From Ectopseudomonas composti (GTDB taxonomy: Bacteria; Pseudomonadota; Gammaproteobacteria; Pseudomonadales; Pseudomonadaceae): DNA of 6,925 nucleotides. Location of the stretch: assembly GCA_946886245.1 (NCBI GenBank), contig CAMPIF010000231.1, positions 1 to 6,925 on the forward strand, in the 5' to 3' direction. Below, piece by piece: positions 6,367 to 6,925 of the stretch (positions within the stretch are counted from its first letter, which is position 1; each line of letters opens with the position of its first letter). The notes below the pieces were generated by a model, which was not told where the DNA came from, made no database searches, and was given only the letters and a program-made list of their open reading frames with translations. Position numbers and translations under genes: made by a program.

Positions 6367-6925
6367 GTGCGCTTGGCCCTTTTCGATCTCGACAACACCC
6401 TGCTGGCTGGCGACAGCGATCACAGCTGGGGCGAATTCGTCTGCCAGCGCGGCCTGGTCGACGCGGCCGAGTACCTGGCGCGCAACGATGCCTTCTATGC
6501 CGACTACTGCGCCGGCAAACTGGACGTGGTGGCCTACCAGAATTTCAGCCAGGCCATTCTGGGTCGCAGTGAAATGGCGCAACTGGCGCAGTGGCACCGC
6601 GAGTTCATGGCCGAGGTGATCGAGCCGATCATCCTGGCCAAGGGCGAGGCACTGCTGGCCGAGCACCGCGCCGCTGGCGACAAGCTGGTGATCATCACCG
6701 CCACCAACCGCTTCGTCACTGCGCCCATCGCCGAGCGCCTGGGCGTGGAAACGCTGATCGCCACCGAATGCGGCATGCAGGACGGCCGTTATACCGGGCA
6801 GATCGCCGGCACCCCGTGCTACCAGGGCGGCAAGGTGACGCGCCTGAACCAGTGGTTGGCAGAGACGGGGTACAACCTCGATGACGCCTACTTCTACAGC
6901 GACTCGCGCAACGACCTGCCGCTGC
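6367..6925 (+). CDS. HAD-IB family phosphatase, probable histidinol-phosphate phosphatase (5' part)
   Basis: The first 186 residues of a haloacid-dehalogenase superfamily phosphatase of the SerB-like IB subgroup; the window ends before the stop, probably about 30 codons short. All four HAD motifs are visible: DLDNTLL with nucleophile D7 and acid/base D9; T111 in [11 protein letters not shown]156 in QGGKVTRL; and the metal-binding acidic motif [12 protein letters not shown] with D179 and D183. The helical cap fills about residues 15-95. The start is GTG 6367, directly before [10 protein letters not shown], with AGG nine bases upstream and a fair promoter at 6302-6329. From memory, the P. aeruginosa gene at this position (PA0335), next to rppH, has been reported as the histidinol-phosphate phosphatase of histidine synthesis. 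If this is its orthologue it would catalyse that step; phosphoserine or another phosphomonoester is the alternative. Family assignment is firm, substrate is inference. Confidence 0.9.
   Translation, partial: MRLALFDLDNTLLAGDSDHSWGEFVCQRGLVDAAEYLARNDAFYADYCAGKLDVVAYQNFSQAILGRSEMAQLAQWHREFMAEVIEPIILAKGEALLAEHRAAGDKLVIITATNRFVTAPIAERLGVETLIATECGMQDGRYTGQIAGTPCYQGGKVTRLNQWLAETGYNLDDAYFYSDSRNDLPL

Noticed and set aside
1..6925. A novel defence, mobile or biosynthetic system
   Set aside because: Every coding region belongs to a recognised family with conserved Pseudomonas-like order. There are no integrase, transposase, toxin-antitoxin, reverse transcriptase or CRISPR signs, and no long unexplained interval.

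Overview
The window is GC-rich chromosomal DNA that looks like a gamma-proteobacterium of the genus Pseudomonas. Protein sequences resemble Pseudomonas versions throughout. The gaps carry short palindromic repeats of the kinds scattered through Pseudomonas genomes: a GTAGGAGCGAGC-type REP, a CCCGGATGCAATCCGG inverted repeat and a GTAGGGTGGGCTTTAGCCCACC hairpin. From memory, the order matches the PA0335-PA0342 neighbourhood of P. aeruginosa PAO1, minus the gene between ptsP and the NRDE gene. It also keeps the rppH-ptsP-lgt-thyA association of E. coli.

Layout from left to right: a repeat-bearing 3' flank (1-63); a tightly packed minus-strand operon transcribed tauE-like > lgt > thyA (2451 down to 64); a 129-bp divergent gap; a single plus-strand NRDE/TANGO2-like gene (2581-3324); a 120-bp convergent gap filled with two inverted-repeat structures (3325-3444); the minus-strand pair rppH > ptsP (6222 down to 3445); a 144-bp divergent promoter region (6223-6366); and the 5' part of a plus-strand HAD phosphatase gene (6367 to the window end, truncated by the window).

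Functionally these are mostly core genes: dTMP synthesis (ThyA), lipoprotein maturation at the inner membrane (Lgt), a predicted anion exporter (TauE/SafE), mRNA 5'-end processing (RppH), the first phosphotransferase of the nitrogen PTS (PtsP) and a probable histidinol-phosphate or related phosphatase. All key catalytic residues I could check are intact. I found no mobile-element genes, CRISPR array, tRNA or rRNA, and no evidence of a novel defence or biosynthetic system. The less ordinary points are the repeats between the convergent genes, the poorly characterised NRDE protein, and several start-codon choices that a simple longest-ORF annotation would get wrong.
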